From JBDHTO01 sp039808665 (GTDB lineage: Bacteria > Pseudomonadota > Alphaproteobacteria > Paracaedibacterales > JAKBAR01), in the NCBI GenBank assembly GCA_039808665.1, contig JBDHTO010000083.1:1-5305 (forward strand): 5,305 bases of DNA. Reading direction: 5' to 3'. This document shows, in pieces, positions 4,652 to 5,305 of the stretch. The notes under the pieces were generated by a model that saw only the letters and a list, made by a program, of their open reading frames with translations, was not told the DNA's origin and did no database searches. The translations under genes and the position numbers were made by a program. The first letter of the stretch is position 1. Each line of letters starts with the position of its first letter.

Positions 4652-5305
4652 TTACGCTTTTTTAATTATGGGTTGATCAATACTTTGTGGAAGCTCCAGA
4701 ACTGGCTCGTAACGAGAGAGGACGGGAAGAAGCACAATAAAGTGGAAAAAATAATAAAGAGTTGCAAGCTGACCGATTGTGATAAACCAACCTTCTGGTG
4801 GGTTTGCACCAATCCAACCGAGGACAAAAACATCGATCACAAGAAGCCAGAAAAGCCATTTGTAATAAGGTCTAAATCTGTTGCTTCTGACGGGATGTCT
4901 GTCAAGCCACGGTAATACAAAGAGGACAAAGATAGAACCAAACATGGAAAGTACGCCCAAAAGTTTGTTTGGAATAGACCTGAGAATTGCATAAAACGGT
5001 AAGAAATACCACTCAGGGACAATATGTTCAGGAGTCACAAGGGGATTTGCCGGGGTGTAGTTGTCAGGCTCTCCAAAGAAGTTTGGCTGAAAAAACACAA
5101 AATAAGCATAAACAGTTAAAAATATGCCGAGACCAAAAAGATCCTTGATTGTGTAATAAGGGTGAAAGGGTATGGTGTCTGCTTTTGTTTTCTTATCAAT
5201 GCCCAGGGGATTATTTGAGCCAAATTGATGAAGCGCAATAAGATGAAGCCCTACAATAGCAATAAGGACAAAGGGAAGGAGGTAGTGCAAAACAAAGAAT
5301 CGATT
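4652..5305 (-). CDS. petB: Cytochrome b of the cytochrome bc1 complex, C-terminal half (5' end outside window)
   Basis: Cytochrome b is the membrane subunit carrying hemes bL and bH and forming the quinol oxidation (Qo) and quinone reduction (Qi) sites. The frame is open to the right edge of the window, giving 217 visible residues. These begin in helix D with NRFFVLHYLLPF; His7 and His21 of the visible part, 14 residues apart, are heme ligands. Next come GSNNPLGI, the Qo-site PEWY motif at visible 97-100 followed by FLPFYAILRSIPNK, and the C-terminal hydrophobic helices, ending at TAA 4652-4654. No truncation or missing key residue is visible in this half. A TTG at 5290 could be mistaken for a start, but homology continues upstream of it. 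The neighbouring petC directly downstream gives the common petA-petB-petC order, so a Rieske gene is expected beyond the right edge. Confidence 0.98.
   Translation of the reverse strand, partial: NRFFVLHYLLPFVLIAIVGLHLIALHQFGSNNPLGIDKKTKADTIPFHPYYTIKDLFGLGIFLTVYAYFVFFQPNFFGEPDNYTPANPLVTPEHIVPEWYFLPFYAILRSIPNKLLGVLSMFGSIFVLFVLPWLDRHPVRSNRFRPYYKWLFWLLVIDVFVLGWIGANPPEGWFITIGQLATLYYFFHFIVLLPVLSRYEPVLELPQSIDQPIIKKA

Noticed and set aside
5288..5290. TTG as the start of a short cytochrome b-like protein.
   Set aside because: The preceding codons read NRFFV, continuing the conserved helix D sequence, so the gene simply runs past the window edge.
1..5305. A defence island, mobile element, CRISPR or other novel multi-gene system.
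   Set aside because: Seven of the eight genes belong to well-known housekeeping families in familiar order; no transposase, long direct repeats, integrase or toxin-antitoxin features are present.

Overview
This window looks like a piece of the core chromosome of a moderately AT-rich alphaproteobacterium. The protein style (ferrochelatase with a cysteine-bearing tail, HemJ next to Rho, a bc1-type cytochrome b/c1 pair) and the AT-leaning codon use suggest a host-associated lineage such as Holosporales or Rickettsiales. That placement is inference from protein style and was not tested by phylogeny. I see no mobile elements, CRISPR arrays, tRNA or rRNA genes.

Layout: two gene sets converge near position 2750. 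On the plus strand, from the left edge: the C-terminal part of ferrochelatase (hemH, cut by the window), HemJ-type protoporphyrinogen oxidase (overlapping hemH), transcription terminator Rho (32 nt after hemJ), and, after a 67-nt gap with inverted-repeat structure, a YciA-like hotdog acyl-CoA thioesterase starting at TTG. On the minus strand, from the right edge: the C-terminal half of cytochrome b (petB, cut by the window), cytochrome c1 (petC, 4 nt downstream), a small unrecognised membrane-anchored Ser/Arg-rich protein, and a CinA-type/molybdopterin-binding domain protein. The two sets meet tail to tail, sharing a CTAG palindrome that supplies both stop codons.

Function: HemJ and ferrochelatase are consecutive last steps of heme synthesis (protoporphyrinogen IX to protoporphyrin IX to heme). 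Cytochromes b and c1 of the bc1 complex, at the other end of the window, are heme consumers. The Rieske protein gene would be expected just beyond the right edge. Rho, the thioesterase and the CinA-like protein are general housekeeping functions.

No new multi-gene system is visible. The points most worth a second look are: an intrinsic-terminator-like hairpin on the minus strand that contains the cinA-like gene's Shine-Dalgarno sequence and whose U-tract abuts its ATG; a comparable inverted repeat covering the RBS and TTG start of the thioesterase; a 12-bp sequence shared by these two sites; and the orphan small protein behind the bc1 genes.
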